64,000 nt of DNA from JALOLV01 sp046295175 (GCA_046295175.1 JBKBNY010000001.1:372001-436000); one strand, 5' to 3'; counted from the stretch's first letter, positions 1-8,426 are shown. Translations and numbers: made by a program. The notes: a model not told the origin generated them from the letters alone.

Positions 1-327
1 ATTACACAACAGCCCACACCCATAGAAACCATGGCACTGGAACGTTGCCATGCTTTACGAATCACAAAAAGTAGTATTGATTATTTGAAGAGTTTTCAGG
101 GTGGGGCTATGTTATTTTTAATCGGAGCCGAATATTCGTTTGTTGAAAAACAGCAGCAACAAATCGACTTGCTCCTAAAAACACCCGAACAGCGTTATAT
201 TGAAATACTCGAAAAAAGTCCGAAGATGATTCAAAATACAGCCCAAAAGTATATTGCCTCTTATTTAGGAATCACAACTCAGAGCCTTAGCCGAATCAGA
301 AAACGTATCATGAAAAAACGAAATTAA
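1..327 (+). CDS. Crp/Fnr family regulator, C-terminal part (cut by window start)
   Basis: The reading frame is open from base 1, so the start lies outside the window; the first ATG inside it (31) is internal. What is visible is the end of the cNMP-type sensor domain and the phylum-typical C-terminal DNA-binding domain: the TPEQRYIEILEK linker, then AQKYIASYLGITTQSLSRIRKR, whose recognition helix is QSLSRIR. It aligns end to end with the Crp/Fnr protein at 23611-24240, its closest paralogue here. A dyad (324-337) overlaps the stop codon and precedes the next gene, so this regulator probably controls its downstream neighbour. The family is certain; the ligand is unknown. Confidence 0.9.
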   Translation: MTQQPTPIETMALERCHALRITKSSIDYLKSFQGGAMLFLIGAEYSFVEKQQQQIDLLLKTPEQRYIEILEKSPKMIQNTAQKYIASYLGITTQSLSRIRKRIMKKRN

Positions 328-367
328 CTTAGGGTAACTTTTTTCAGAATTTTTCTTTTGATTTTTG
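324..367 (+). promoter_or_regulatory. Crp/Fnr-type box plus -7 element for the 398 gene
   Basis: The dyad TTAACTTAGGGTAA (324-337) overlaps the stop codon of the upstream Crp/Fnr gene. Exactly 22 bp further lies GATTTTTG (360-367), a one-mismatch form of the -7 element TAnnTTTG. The ATG at 398 follows 30 bp later. The spacing is the same as at seven other sites in the window. Confidence 0.6.
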
Positions 368-397
368 CTTCAAATCTAAATCATTAATCAAGAAAAA

Positions 398-967
398 ATG
401 AAGTATAAGTTATTAATATTAAGTATTTTGATTGGATATATGTGTGCTGGGCAAAATAAAGCCACAATCCAAAGAAAAGGATTTATGGGAGGTATATCAG
501 TAGGTTTTGCTCATTCAAAAATCCCTTTTCCGATAAAATCAACGAATTATAATGACTTAGCATTAAACTGGAAAATTGGCTATTTCATTAGTCCCAAAGC
601 GGCACTCTTGCTCAATGGGGCGGTTTCGGTTTATGATTATTCATTATCAGGAAGACCTCGAAAACGCGACTTCGGGGGGCTATATCCCTCCTACCAATAT
701 TTTCTCAATAAAAACCTTTGGGTATTAGGGGGCATCGGACTCGCCACCGAAGCACCGGTCTTTTATGATTTAAAAACCGATAACCAAGATGAAACCAAAT
801 ATTATTTTGGAACTGGGGTCTTAACTGCTATTGGATATGATTTAGTAAGGCTTAAAAAAGCAGTCATTAATGTTCAAATCAGAACCAACTGGAACAGCAT
901 AAATAAATCAGACAGCAAACTCAATGGTCTAAGTACCGGTATTTGTTTGGGAGTCAATTTTTATTAA
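398..967 (+). CDS. Small outer-membrane beta-barrel-like protein
   Basis: This 189-residue protein begins with a signal peptide (hydrophobic residues 4-17, cleavage near AGQ). The rest is rich in alternating aromatic and glycine residues (GGISVGF, GYDLVRL) and ends in an aromatic residue (LGVNFY), as expected for an outer-membrane barrel of about eight strands. I cannot assign a specific family. Its promoter carries a Crp/Fnr-type dyad that overlaps the end of the upstream regulator gene, so it is the probable target of that regulator. A lipoprotein gene follows after 18 bp. Confidence 0.7.
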   Translation: MKYKLLILSILIGYMCAGQNKATIQRKGFMGGISVGFAHSKIPFPIKSTNYNDLALNWKIGYFISPKAALLLNGAVSVYDYSLSGRPRKRDFGGLYPSYQYFLNKNLWVLGGIGLATEAPVFYDLKTDNQDETKYYFGTGVLTAIGYDLVRLKKAVINVQIRTNWNSINKSDSKLNGLSTGICLGVNFY

Positions 968-985
968 ACCATTTCACAACACTCA

Positions 986-1525
986 ATGAAAAAGCAATCA
1001 AAATTCATTTTTTGGGGATGTACGATTTTCCATTTAGTCATAATTTTCTTATTACCCATCTGCCTATTTACAATGATATCGTGTAGCAGTTCTGAGTTAC
1101 CACCCGATTCGTCGGGCAAGTACTTTATCAAAGCTAAGTTAAATGGAGAATTAGTAGAGTACAGAGTCTATGCTTACGTCCAAAATGACCCAAGCAGAAT
1201 ACTATCGGCAACAGCTTTCAAATCAAGCACCTCAAATTTTCCGAGTTTGGGTTTTACGATTGAGTCATCAGAAGCCATAACCAAAAAAATTCATAAAGAA
1301 ACCGACCCCAATACAAACCTAATTTTTGTGTACAGTTTGGCAGGTCTTGAATCTTATAATTCGCAAATGGGCGATGAACAAGACTTTAAGATTGAAGTTA
1401 CTGAAATAAACCCTGAATTTGTAAAAGGTAAATTTGAAGGTACAATCAGAAAAGCCAGCGGAAGCAACGTTAACACAGTCATAGAAGTAAAAGATGGAGA
1501 ATTTTATTTGTCAAACCAGAAATAA
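986..1525 (+). CDS. Putative lipoprotein, paralogue of the 21333 gene
   Basis: The 179-residue product has a long hydrophobic N terminus (residues 8-32) ending in TMISC, a lipobox, followed by a serine-rich tether. The mature part matches the lipoprotein at 21333-21818 in layout: SGKYFIKAKLNGELVEY against SNKYYLTAKLDGKQTDF near the start and KGKFEGTI...IEVKDGEFYLS against KGTFEGTI...IKITEGKFYVT at the end. It is probably a small beta-rich domain on the outer membrane; no function can be named. The gene lies two bases before the next one and likely shares its transcript. Confidence 0.7.
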   Translation: MKKQSKFIFWGCTIFHLVIIFLLPICLFTMISCSSSELPPDSSGKYFIKAKLNGELVEYRVYAYVQNDPSRILSATAFKSSTSNFPSLGFTIESSEAITKKIHKETDPNTNLIFVYSLAGLESYNSQMGDEQDFKIEVTEINPEFVKGKFEGTIRKASGSNVNTVIEVKDGEFYLSNQK

Positions 1526-1527
1526 TC

Positions 1528-2259
1528 ATGGAAAAGCAAATATTTGAAAAATTAGAAAAGATTGAAAACAAATACAATAGACTAAAAATCATGTATCTTG
1601 TTTCAACGATTGGGCTTACGGGCCTTATGCTATTGGTTAGCTTTAAGCATGTCGATTCGTTCGATATAATCAAAGCTAAAGGCATCGTGATTCAAGACCA
1701 AAATGGGCGTGATAGAATCCTGATTGGTTCGCCTGTGCCGCCATCCAAAGATAGAGTAAGAACAGACTCTAACCTTGTAAAAAAATATTGGGCAAGTAAG
1801 TTTAACAACCCTGATGAATACATGGGCTGGTACAAGAAATATAAAAACACCTCGAATGGTATTATATTTATGAACGAAAATGGGTTCGATGAAGTGCTGG
1901 TCGGAGACAACTTAGCCGATGCTAATGTAGGAGTCAGAAGTTATAAATTATCAGGTATTCTTGTCAATGACAAATCAGGTTGGGAATGCGTTGGTGCCGG
2001 AGTAAATACCCTTGATAACGGTAAAACCAGACAAGGATTTGGCGTTGATGATGACTCTGGTGAAGCAATGCACATGTTATGTTTTGAAGATGGCAGTAAA
2101 GGATTGATTATCGGTGGAGAAAATGGCTCGTTGCGAATCGGGATGGCACATAACCCAGGCGAATTACTTCAGAATAAGGGGAAATTCACCGGAATAAAAT
2201 TCTTTGATACCGATGGTAAAGTCATCTGGGAACAAGATTTGACTGAAAAGAAAAAGTAA
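1528..2259 (+). CDS. Membrane-anchored protein with internal Asn-Gly repeats
   Basis: An N-terminal lysine/glutamate-rich helix (1-20) leads into one membrane segment (about 21-39); the remaining 200 residues should lie outside the cytoplasm. They contain a recurring unit of hydrophobic strand, D/N-x-N-G turn and second hydrophobic strand ending in Gly: VIQDQNGRDRILIG (54-67), IFMNENGFDEVLVG and MLCFEDGSKGLIIGG, with a last partial unit near the C terminus (FFDTDGKVIW). This suggests a beta-propeller- or beta-helix-like repeat protein. I do not recognise the family. It starts two bases after the preceding lipoprotein gene. Confidence 0.65.
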   Translation: MEKQIFEKLEKIENKYNRLKIMYLVSTIGLTGLMLLVSFKHVDSFDIIKAKGIVIQDQNGRDRILIGSPVPPSKDRVRTDSNLVKKYWASKFNNPDEYMGWYKKYKNTSNGIIFMNENGFDEVLVGDNLADANVGVRSYKLSGILVNDKSGWECVGAGVNTLDNGKTRQGFGVDDDSGEAMHMLCFEDGSKGLIIGGENGSLRIGMAHNPGELLQNKGKFTGIKFFDTDGKVIWEQDLTEKKK

Positions 2260-2281
2260 AAAACTATTTAATCAAAAAAAC

Positions 2282-2674
2282 ATGGGCGGAGACTGGAAAG
2301 ATATGTTTCGGGGTGTTGAGACCAACGACTTCGACTTGGTAAAATACCATATCAGAAATGGGATAGACTTAAACTATCAGCATCCTGAGTTTTTGACGAG
2401 TGCTTTGATTGAAAGCATTCGGCTGAATCATCTCGAAATGATGGAATTTTTACTCAAAAATGGGGCTTCGCCCGATGTCAAAGAGGCGTTTTCAAACAAA
2501 AGTCCGATGGCGGTTGCAAAAGAAACCCGCAACAAAGAAGCCATCGAGATTTTGAATCGGTATTTGGGCACAAACGAAACAATTGAAGACAGCAGGTCGC
2601 AGTCGGCATTTCGTAGAGTTTATCACTTTTTCAAGAATACAATAAGTCTAAACTTTGATTTTGACCGATTATGA
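2282..2674 (+). CDS. Ankyrin-repeat protein
   Basis: This 130-residue protein has no signal peptide. Residues about 8-90 form two to three ankyrin repeats, seen as VETNDFDLVKYHIRNGIDLN, then ESIRLNHLEMMEFLLKNGAS, then AKETRNKEAIEILNRYL. Ankyrin repeats bind partner proteins; the partner is unknown. The stop codon overlaps the ATG of the following membrane-protein gene by four bases, so the two are translationally coupled and may work together. Confidence 0.8.
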   Translation: MGGDWKDMFRGVETNDFDLVKYHIRNGIDLNYQHPEFLTSALIESIRLNHLEMMEFLLKNGASPDVKEAFSNKSPMAVAKETRNKEAIEILNRYLGTNETIEDSRSQSAFRRVYHFFKNTISLNFDFDRL

Positions 2675-3051
2675 AAAACCTGTCAATCAAAAAAATACTC
2701 ATCGGGGCTTTTAGTTTAGTTCTTATTTTTCAGTTATGCTTAATTATTGGAGTAATCCCCTATGAATACACTTGGGGAGGTAGGCTGAAATCTGAGAATG
2801 AAATGTATGTTTTTGTTTCGATTTCGATTTTACTGAATCTGATTTTTTTATTGACTATTCTGAAAACCGCCAATCAGATTTCATGGAATATCCCCAAAAC
2901 TGCAATCAAAACCATACTTTGGTTTATGGTTGTGATTTTTGCATTAAATACAGTCGGAAACCTTTTTGCAAAAACCTATTTAGAAAAATTCATTGCTACG
3001 CCAATAACTTTGCTTCTGAGCATTATGTGCTATAAAATAGCTACCGAATAA
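2671..3051 (+). CDS. Hypothetical four-helix membrane protein
   Basis: The 126-residue protein is almost wholly hydrophobic, with four predicted membrane helices at about 8-28, 45-63, 77-95 and 105-122. No motif identifies it. It is coupled to the ankyrin-repeat gene by an ATGA overlap. The gene is followed by one copy of a repeated hairpin sequence and then by a convergent Lrp gene. Confidence 0.6.
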   Translation: MKNLSIKKILIGAFSLVLIFQLCLIIGVIPYEYTWGGRLKSENEMYVFVSISILLNLIFLLTILKTANQISWNIPKTAIKTILWFMVVIFALNTVGNLFAKTYLEKFIATPITLLLSIMCYKIATE

Positions 3052-3057
3052 CCCAAA

Positions 3058-3135
3058 AATTACATTTCATCTTACAAGTGAGTGCATTTTGATTGGGCGA
3101 GTGGCATCGCTCAATCAAAATTGTGATATTATGAG
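3058..3135 (+). repeat. Leader-like repeat, copy 1 (with hairpin)
   Basis: This stretch resembles 5017-5100: both read CATCTTACAAG, then a GC-bearing tract, then a hairpin (TTTTGATTGGGCGA ... CGCTCAATCAAAA), then ATATTATGA. In copy 2 the final ATG starts a real gene; here it opens a frame of only ten codons. The hairpin (stem 3089-3102 with 3109-3122) could also serve as a weak terminator between convergent genes. Confidence 0.6.
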
Positions 3136-3180
3136 AAATTATCGGTTAATACCTAAATTTTGATGATTACGAGTTTTCTT

Positions 3181-3642
3181 TTAAAACTTCACAGAATAAT
3201 CAAACTTAACTTTATCCATTACCACGTGCGTATAAAACTGCTTCACGTCGGGGTTATCCATGATGTATTTCTTTGAAAACTCTTCGTATTGTTTCATGTC
3301 TTTGGTATTGACAATCAAGACGAAATCGTAAGCCCCCGTTACGTAGTAACACTGAGCAACTTCTTCGCAGTTATTCATCAAAGTTTTGAAAGCCTCAATT
3401 ACTTTTGAATTCCCCAAATGCAATGTAACATCCACAATACAAGTGATGCCCAAACCTACCGCCGAGGGCGAAATAATAGAAACATCGGCCTCAATAATTT
3501 TATCTTGTCGTAGCCTCTGGATTCGCCTCTGAACCGCACTTGTGCTTAGTCCAATCATATCGCCAAGCTCTTCGGCGGTGGTTTTATTATTTTTTTGAAG
3601 CTGATTCAGCAGCTTTTTATCAAACTCATCCAAATTGTGCAT
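3181..3642 (-). CDS. Lrp/AsnC family transcriptional regulator
   Basis: The 153-residue protein has the usual two parts: an N-terminal winged helix (LDEFDKKLLNQLQKNNKTTAEEL, then STSAVQRRIQRLRQDKII) and a C-terminal RAM ligand-binding domain (about 65-145, with the YYVTGAYDFVLIV strand-turn-strand). Lrp proteins sense amino acids and act on nearby or distant genes. It is transcribed away from the serine hydrolase gene at 3772, with a 129-bp spacer between them, and that gene may be its target. The start at 3642 gives the standard LDxxDxxIL N terminus. Confidence 0.9.
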   Translation of the reverse strand: MHNLDEFDKKLLNQLQKNNKTTAEELGDMIGLSTSAVQRRIQRLRQDKIIEADVSIISPSAVGLGITCIVDVTLHLGNSKVIEAFKTLMNNCEEVAQCYYVTGAYDFVLIVNTKDMKQYEEFSKKYIMDNPDVKQFYTHVVMDKVKFDYSVKF

Positions 3643-3724
3643 ATTCTACCCGATTTTTACAATTTTACAGTTTTTTTATGCATCAATATGGGAAATTTAC
3701 TCAAAAAATGCAAGCCGATGATTA

Positions 3725-3732
3725 TATTTTTG
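3725..3732 (+). promoter_or_regulatory. Bacteroidota -7 promoter element for the 3772 gene
   Basis: TATTTTTG matches TAnnTTTG perfectly and lies 39 bp before the ATG at 3772. No Crp/Fnr-type dyad is present at the usual distance upstream. Confidence 0.5.
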
Positions 3733-3771
3733 TAGGAGAATTAATCACCTCAAAGCTATTATTTAAACAAA

Positions 3772-4944
3772 ATGAAAAAGCTATTTTTAATTACTTTATC
3801 TCTCGTTGTCTTTTTGGGTCTTGAATCCAAATCACAAAAAATCGCCAATAACCATGAAGATTCGATAGGCGTAATCATTGAAAAGAAAATGAAAGAATCA
3901 GGAATCGTTGGTCTTGGAGCGGCAATCATAGTCGATAAGAAATTAGTCTGGAAAAACGGCTACGGCTACACTGATAGAGAGGCCAAAACTCCATTTACAG
4001 CCGAAACAATTATGAATATCGCTTCTATTGCCAAGACTTTTACTGGGGTTTGTATCATGAAAGCGGTAGAAGAAGGTAAGGTTTCGCTCGATGAAGACAT
4101 CAACAAATACCTACCGTTTAAAGTAATCAACCCAAATTTTCCGAACGAAAAAATTACACTAAGGCATTTGGCTACCCACACTTCAAGCCTAACCGACCGC
4201 TACCCTTTTTATGATAGCACTTATGTCGCTATTGATAAAACTCCCGAAAAATTAGGCGATTTTCTGAAAAACTACTTCGCAGAAGGTGGCAAGTATTATT
4301 CAAAAGATAACTTCTTGAATAAAAAGCCCGGCAACTTCCGTGATTATTCAAATTTTGGGGCTGGATTGGCAGGTTATATTGTCGAATTACAAACCGGAAA
4401 AAAACTGAATGAATATGGCAAGCAGCATATTTTTAAACCCCTCAAAATGGCCAATACCGATTGGGCAAAAATAAATCTCAAAAAGCATACAAAACTCTAT
4501 AAAAAACAAGGCGATTCAGTAAATCCTATTCCACTTTATCAGAATATCACCTACCCCGACGGAGGTATAAGAACTAATGTCGATGAACTTTCACGGTTAT
4601 TTATTACTCTATTAAACGACGGTAACTACAACGGTCGGCAGATTCTTAAAGCAGAAACCGTAAAAGAAATGACCCGATTTCATCATAGTACAGCCAATAA
4701 ACCCGAAAATGTCAATGTAGAAAAATTGAATCAAGGCATATTTTGGGCTACCAAACTTGGAGGAACTCGCATGGGCCATAACGGTACAGACCCTGGAGTT
4801 AGAACATTCATGCTTTCGGATTTAAAAAAAGAAATTGGAGTAGTAATTTTCTTTAACACTTCACTCAACGACAACGAAGAAGGCGTATATTTTGATATTT
4901 ATAACGAATTGTACCAGTATGGCGTCAAATTAAAGAAAAAATGA
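3772..4944 (+). CDS. Serine beta-lactamase-fold hydrolase (class C/PBP-like)
   Basis: The 390-residue exported protein starts with a signal peptide (cleavage near SKSQ22). It carries the three catalytic motifs of the beta-lactamase/D-alanyl-D-alanine peptidase fold: SIAK (Ser85, Lys88), YSN in RDYSNFG, and HNG near the C terminus in place of KTG. Such periplasmic enzymes act as esterases or peptidases; the substrate cannot be told from sequence. The ORF continues upstream of ATG 3772 in other frames only. A second, lipoprotein member of the family lies at 5695, with a barrel protein between them. Confidence 0.85.
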   Translation: MKKLFLITLSLVVFLGLESKSQKIANNHEDSIGVIIEKKMKESGIVGLGAAIIVDKKLVWKNGYGYTDREAKTPFTAETIMNIASIAKTFTGVCIMKAVEEGKVSLDEDINKYLPFKVINPNFPNEKITLRHLATHTSSLTDRYPFYDSTYVAIDKTPEKLGDFLKNYFAEGGKYYSKDNFLNKKPGNFRDYSNFGAGLAGYIVELQTGKKLNEYGKQHIFKPLKMANTDWAKINLKKHTKLYKKQGDSVNPIPLYQNITYPDGGIRTNVDELSRLFITLLNDGNYNGRQILKAETVKEMTRFHHSTANKPENVNVEKLNQGIFWATKLGGTRMGHNGTDPGVRTFMLSDLKKEIGVVIFFNTSLNDNEEGVYFDIYNELYQYGVKLKKK

Positions 4945-5016
4945 CCTTTCAAACCGAATTTTGTAGCGATTCAGGGCTATTTTGAATGATTGGAGCAATG
5001 TGTAGGATTCTAAAAA

Positions 5017-5100
5017 CTACGTTCCATCTTACAAGCAAGGGCGTTTTGGAGTTTTGATTGGGCGAATTTTGCCGCTCAATCAAAATTTCAATATTATGAA
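5017..5100 (+). repeat. Leader-like repeat, copy 2 (5' region of the 5096 gene)
   Basis: This is the second copy of the sequence at 3058-3135. It has the same hairpin (stems 5052-5063 and 5073-5085), but its loop contains GAATTTTG, a one-mismatch -7 element, and its end provides the ATG at 5096. The hairpin would sit in or over the promoter of the barrel gene. Confidence 0.6.
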
Positions 5101-5686
5101 AAAAGCTAAAAAAAAATTCTCTGGAATACTCATTGGGGCATCTCTCCTATTGGGTATTTCAGAATCATTCTCCCAAAAAAATGTCAGAATATCGGTATTG
5201 AATGAGAGTATTTCACTGCCATCACTCCAGCTAACTAAGCCTCCGTTTCATCCTACGCTTAACATTGGCACCGATTTACGAGAAAAAGGTGGTAAACACT
5301 GGAAACGAACCTTTGGGGTCGATGCTTATTACTATTATCACAAGCAGATTGAACACGCCATCATGCTTGATGCTTCGTATCGGATTGGTTATCAGTTTAA
5401 ATTTGGGTTAAAGCCTTACTTCTCGACGGCTTTGGGTTACAAACATGCCATTCTTACAGGAGAAAAGTACGAATTGAAAGACGGCGAGTACCAAAAAAAC
5501 AACCACCTCGGTAAGGCACAAGCCAATCTCAAATTGGGATTGGGACTCGAATACCCGATTTCGGAAAAATATAGTTTGATGACCGATTATAAATTCATGA
5601 CGTCGTTCCCCTCGGGTGGGATGTTCGTGCCGTTCAACTTAAATACCTTCTTAGGTGCTGGTCTAAAAATTAATCTTGACAAATAA
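5096..5686 (+). CDS. Outer-membrane beta-barrel protein
   Basis: I place the start at ATG 5096; an upstream TTG at 5054 in the same frame lies inside the hairpin repeat and would spoil the signal peptide. The 196-residue product begins MKKAKKKFSGILIGASLLLG with cleavage near SFSQ. The mature part is a chain of short amphipathic strands (DAYYYYHKQIEHAIMLDASY, LGLGLEYPISEKYSLMTDYKF) typical of a small outer-membrane barrel. It lies nine bases before a lipoprotein hydrolase gene and probably forms an operon with it. Function unknown. Confidence 0.7.
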   Translation: MKKAKKKFSGILIGASLLLGISESFSQKNVRISVLNESISLPSLQLTKPPFHPTLNIGTDLREKGGKHWKRTFGVDAYYYYHKQIEHAIMLDASYRIGYQFKFGLKPYFSTALGYKHAILTGEKYELKDGEYQKNNHLGKAQANLKLGLGLEYPISEKYSLMTDYKFMTSFPSGGMFVPFNLNTFLGAGLKINLDK

Positions 5687-5694
5687 AATCAAAT

Positions 5695-6864
5695 ATGAAA
5701 AAGCTAATAAAAAACTTAGGAGCTGCGGCTCTTGGATTGGTATTAATTCTGAGTTCTTGCGAGAAAATAACCGAGACTACTCCTGTACAGACAAATTGTT
5801 CGGTCGAGAACAAAAGACACCCGAAAGCCGCAAAATATCAGCAAATCGCTGATAAGTTTTTGAAAGCAGGCACTGTTGGTGTGAGCATCACCATCCGAAC
5901 ACCCGAAGGGGTTTGGTCATCGGCGAGTGGGAAAGCCGATTTGAAGAATAATATTGATTTGAGTCCTTGCCATACACTTCGGATTGGGAGTATCTCTAAA
6001 ACATTTGCATCGGCAACCATTTTGAAATTACAAGAAGAAGGAAAACTGAATATCAACGACTTAGCGAGTAAATACCTGCCCGAAGAATTTCAAGGGATTG
6101 CCAATCTTGACAAAGCCACTGTCAGAAACCTCCTGCAACACACCTCGGGTGTACCCGAATATTTAGGAATCAAAGGCATTTTAGACCTAACAAATGGTAC
6201 ATATAAAAAACGCTCAGCCGCCGAAAGTATGCGTATCGTTCTGAAAAGTAAGGCTCAGTTTGAGGTCGGAAAAGATTGGTCTTATGCCAATTCTAATTTT
6301 CTACTGCTTGCACTTATCATTGAAAACGTTGCGAAAAAGCCTGCATACGAGGTAGTTACCGAGAAAATCATCAAACCTTTGGGGCTTAAAAATACGCTTG
6401 CCAGCACCGCAATCCCTTCAAATTTATCAAGAGGTTATTATGATTTCATGAATAATGGCTTGATGAAAGACCAAACCGATATTGACAACAATGCCGTAGG
6501 CGGACAAGATATGCTTGATGGCGGAATGATTTCGAATCCTAATGATTTAGCACTTTTTATGGAGGCGTTGAATACAAGCAAATTTTTATCAGAAAAATCG
6601 CTGATTGAAATGAGAAAATTGAGCGGTTTTACGGGTAAAGCTCCTGCTGGGTTTGAGTTTATCTATGATTATGGCTTAGGTCTTTTTTTAATTGATGTTG
6701 ATGGCAAAAAAGGCTTTGGGCATGGCGGAAACGTTCAGTGTTTCAATGGTTTGGCTTATTATTTCCCAGAGCAAAAAATCAGCATTTCGATTTTGGTAAA
6801 CAGTTATTCGAAGAAAATAGCCGATGTTTTGTACGATGTCGAAACCTTAAAAATGGTATTGTAG
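5695..6864 (+). CDS. Serine beta-lactamase-fold hydrolase lipoprotein
   Basis: This 389-residue protein has a lipoprotein signal (LILSSC, Cys at about 22) and the same fold as the 3772 product. The motifs are SISK (nucleophile Ser and Lys), YANSN as the Tyr-x-Asn motif, and HGG near the C terminus replacing KTG. Family members include D-alanyl-D-alanine carboxypeptidases and esterases; which one applies here is open. It is likely anchored in the outer membrane and co-transcribed with the barrel gene just upstream. The two hydrolases here are too diverged to be a recent duplication. Confidence 0.85.
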   Translation: MKKLIKNLGAAALGLVLILSSCEKITETTPVQTNCSVENKRHPKAAKYQQIADKFLKAGTVGVSITIRTPEGVWSSASGKADLKNNIDLSPCHTLRIGSISKTFASATILKLQEEGKLNINDLASKYLPEEFQGIANLDKATVRNLLQHTSGVPEYLGIKGILDLTNGTYKKRSAAESMRIVLKSKAQFEVGKDWSYANSNFLLLALIIENVAKKPAYEVVTEKIIKPLGLKNTLASTAIPSNLSRGYYDFMNNGLMKDQTDIDNNAVGGQDMLDGGMISNPNDLALFMEALNTSKFLSEKSLIEMRKLSGFTGKAPAGFEFIYDYGLGLFLIDVDGKKGFGHGGNVQCFNGLAYYFPEQKISISILVNSYSKKIADVLYDVETLKMVL

Positions 6865-6871
6865 CCATTTC

Positions 6872-6915
6872 TTAACTAAAGTCAATAAACGGTAAATCAT
6901 CCGACCGTAATTTTG
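6872..6915 (+). promoter_or_regulatory. Crp/Fnr-type box plus -7 element for the 6940 gene
   Basis: The dyad TTAACTAAAGTCAA (6872-6885) lies 22 bp upstream of a perfect -7 element, TAATTTTG (6908-6915); ATG 6940 follows 24 bp later. The same 14-bp box recurs exactly at 30504-30517 at the same spacing. No Crp/Fnr gene is adjacent, so the regulator would act in trans. Confidence 0.7.
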
Positions 6916-6939
6916 CATCAGTTATTTAAACAAAAAATT

Positions 6940-7917
6940 ATGAAAAAAGCTATCATCATTATCGCTGCAATGGCTGCGGCGAATGCGTATTCCCAAAATA
7001 CCAAACCTATCCACATTTCGGTTGTGCAAGGCCTCAGCACACAAGGCAAGGAAAGCAAAAATACCGACTACCACCTTTCTTTCAATCTATTCTCTGGCAC
7101 AGTCAGAAGTATAAAAGGTGTCGAAGTAGGCACACTTTATAACCAAAACAATGGCGATATGACGGGCTTCCAGACATCAGGATTCTTGAATCTTACAAAA
7201 GGTAACGTAGTTGGGTTTCAGAATTCGGGTGTTACCAATATTTCGGGCGATGTAAAAGGTTTTCAAGATGCTGGTATTAGCAATCACGCCAAAAATCTAA
7301 TCGGTTTGCAAGTTTCGGGTATTGCCAATACCGCTAAAGAAGTAAAAGGCGGACAAATAACCGGAATTTTTAATAGGGCATCCACCCTGAAAGGATTGCA
7401 AATCGGCTTGATAAACTATGCCGATTCGGTAGAAAAAGGCGGCGGAATTGGCTTGCTAAATATCTACAAAAAAGGTGGATACCGTGAAATCGAGGTTTCG
7501 TTTGCCGATTATCAAAACATTGGCTTGAGTCTAAAAACTGGCACAAAAAGTATTTATTCAATCGTTACGTTGGGCTACAATTTTACACCTGAAACATTAT
7601 TAATAAGCGGATTTGGGATTGGAACTTTAAGAGAGCTACGCCAAAATTGGTTTCTTAAACCCGAGCTTATTATGTACAACTACAATGAAGATGATTTTGA
7701 GTTTAGAACAACTTCAAATTCTACCCATCTCAAAATCGGGATTATGCGAAAAGTAAATAAACTCGGATTCACACTTATGCCGAGTATCTATTACGCCAAT
7801 ATTCCGAAAAATCTTGAAGGAAGTCTAACCGAAATCAGTCGAATCAAACCATTTAGCCAGACCAAAAATGGGAGATTCGGCTTCGGGTTAAGTCTCGGAA
7901 TTGCTTTCTTGAAATAA
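6940..7917 (+). CDS. Surface protein with GxQxSGxxN repeats (LA_2272-like)
   Basis: The start is ATG 6940; the in-frame TTG at 6913 overlaps the -7 element. The 325-residue protein has a signal peptide (cleavage near AYSQ). Its first half contains tandem repeats of about 18 residues, such as MTGFQTSGFLNLTKGNVVGF, VVGFQNSGVTNISGDVKG, VKGFQDAGISNHAKNLIG and LIGLQVSGIANTAKEVKG, like the LA_2272 surface-repeat family. The second half looks like outer-membrane strands. Function unknown. Its promoter carries the Crp/Fnr-type box at 6872. Confidence 0.75.
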   Translation: MKKAIIIIAAMAAANAYSQNTKPIHISVVQGLSTQGKESKNTDYHLSFNLFSGTVRSIKGVEVGTLYNQNNGDMTGFQTSGFLNLTKGNVVGFQNSGVTNISGDVKGFQDAGISNHAKNLIGLQVSGIANTAKEVKGGQITGIFNRASTLKGLQIGLINYADSVEKGGGIGLLNIYKKGGYREIEVSFADYQNIGLSLKTGTKSIYSIVTLGYNFTPETLLISGFGIGTLRELRQNWFLKPELIMYNYNEDDFEFRTTSNSTHLKIGIMRKVNKLGFTLMPSIYYANIPKNLEGSLTEISRIKPFSQTKNGRFGFGLSLGIAFLK

Positions 7918-8014
7918 ACTGATATTTATTAATTCTGACAAAAGTTTTTTAGTGTTCCAACTTTTTTTCGATACGTAGAATCCTAATAATGAAACAAAAA
8001 TCAGAGCCACTTTT

Positions 8015-8263
8015 ATGAAAAAGTTAAGTTTAGCGATTCTGGTATCAATAGCCGCTTGGGCTTGTGAAACTGAGAATTCGGTATTATCCGAAAAGAAGGA
8101 AAAAGCACAAGCTCAGGATTGTGTCGAAAAGCCTAAAAACGATGTATTATGCACGGCCGATTACAATCCGGTTTGTGGTTGTAATGGCAAAACCTACGGC
8201 AATGCCTGCACCGCAGCAGCTATGGGTATCAGAGTTGTATCTACGGGTGAATGTCCGAAATAA
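8015..8263 (+). CDS. Kazal-type protease inhibitor domain protein
   Basis: The 82-residue exported protein has a short hydrophobic N terminus ending AAWAC, which may be a lipidation site. Residues 36-80 form a Kazal domain, with the signature PVCGCNGKTYGNAC and a six-cysteine pattern (C...C...C-C...C...C). Kazal domains block serine proteases by a loop between the early cysteines; the target protease is unknown. A strong terminator follows at 8281. The gene stands alone between the repeat protein and the convergent acyltransferase. Confidence 0.85.
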   Translation: MKKLSLAILVSIAAWACETENSVLSEKKEKAQAQDCVEKPKNDVLCTADYNPVCGCNGKTYGNACTAAAMGIRVVSTGECPK

Positions 8264-8280
8264 TCCAGATTTTCTCCCAC

Positions 8281-8321
8281 AAAGAGGCTACTTTTACTAT
8301 TAAAGTAGTCTCTTTTATTTT
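8281..8321 (+). terminator. Intrinsic terminator after the Kazal gene
   Basis: AAAGAGGCTACTTT (8281-8294) pairs with AAAGTAGTCTCTTT (8302-8315), with one G-U pair and a seven-base loop. A TTATTTTG tract follows. It lies 18 bp after the Kazal stop codon. Confidence 0.8.
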
Positions 8322-8426
8322 GTAGGTACTCAAATACCCTCAATTTGTAGATATTACTTTGAAATAAATCCTTCATGCTAAAGTCCTTCAAAATACTTAT
8401 CTAAACCCAGAAGAATTAGCAGCTTA

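Noticed and set aside
7935..7978. CTGACAAAAGTTTT before the Kazal gene as a ninth box
   Set aside because: The right half-site is poor and no -7 element lies 22-23 bp downstream.
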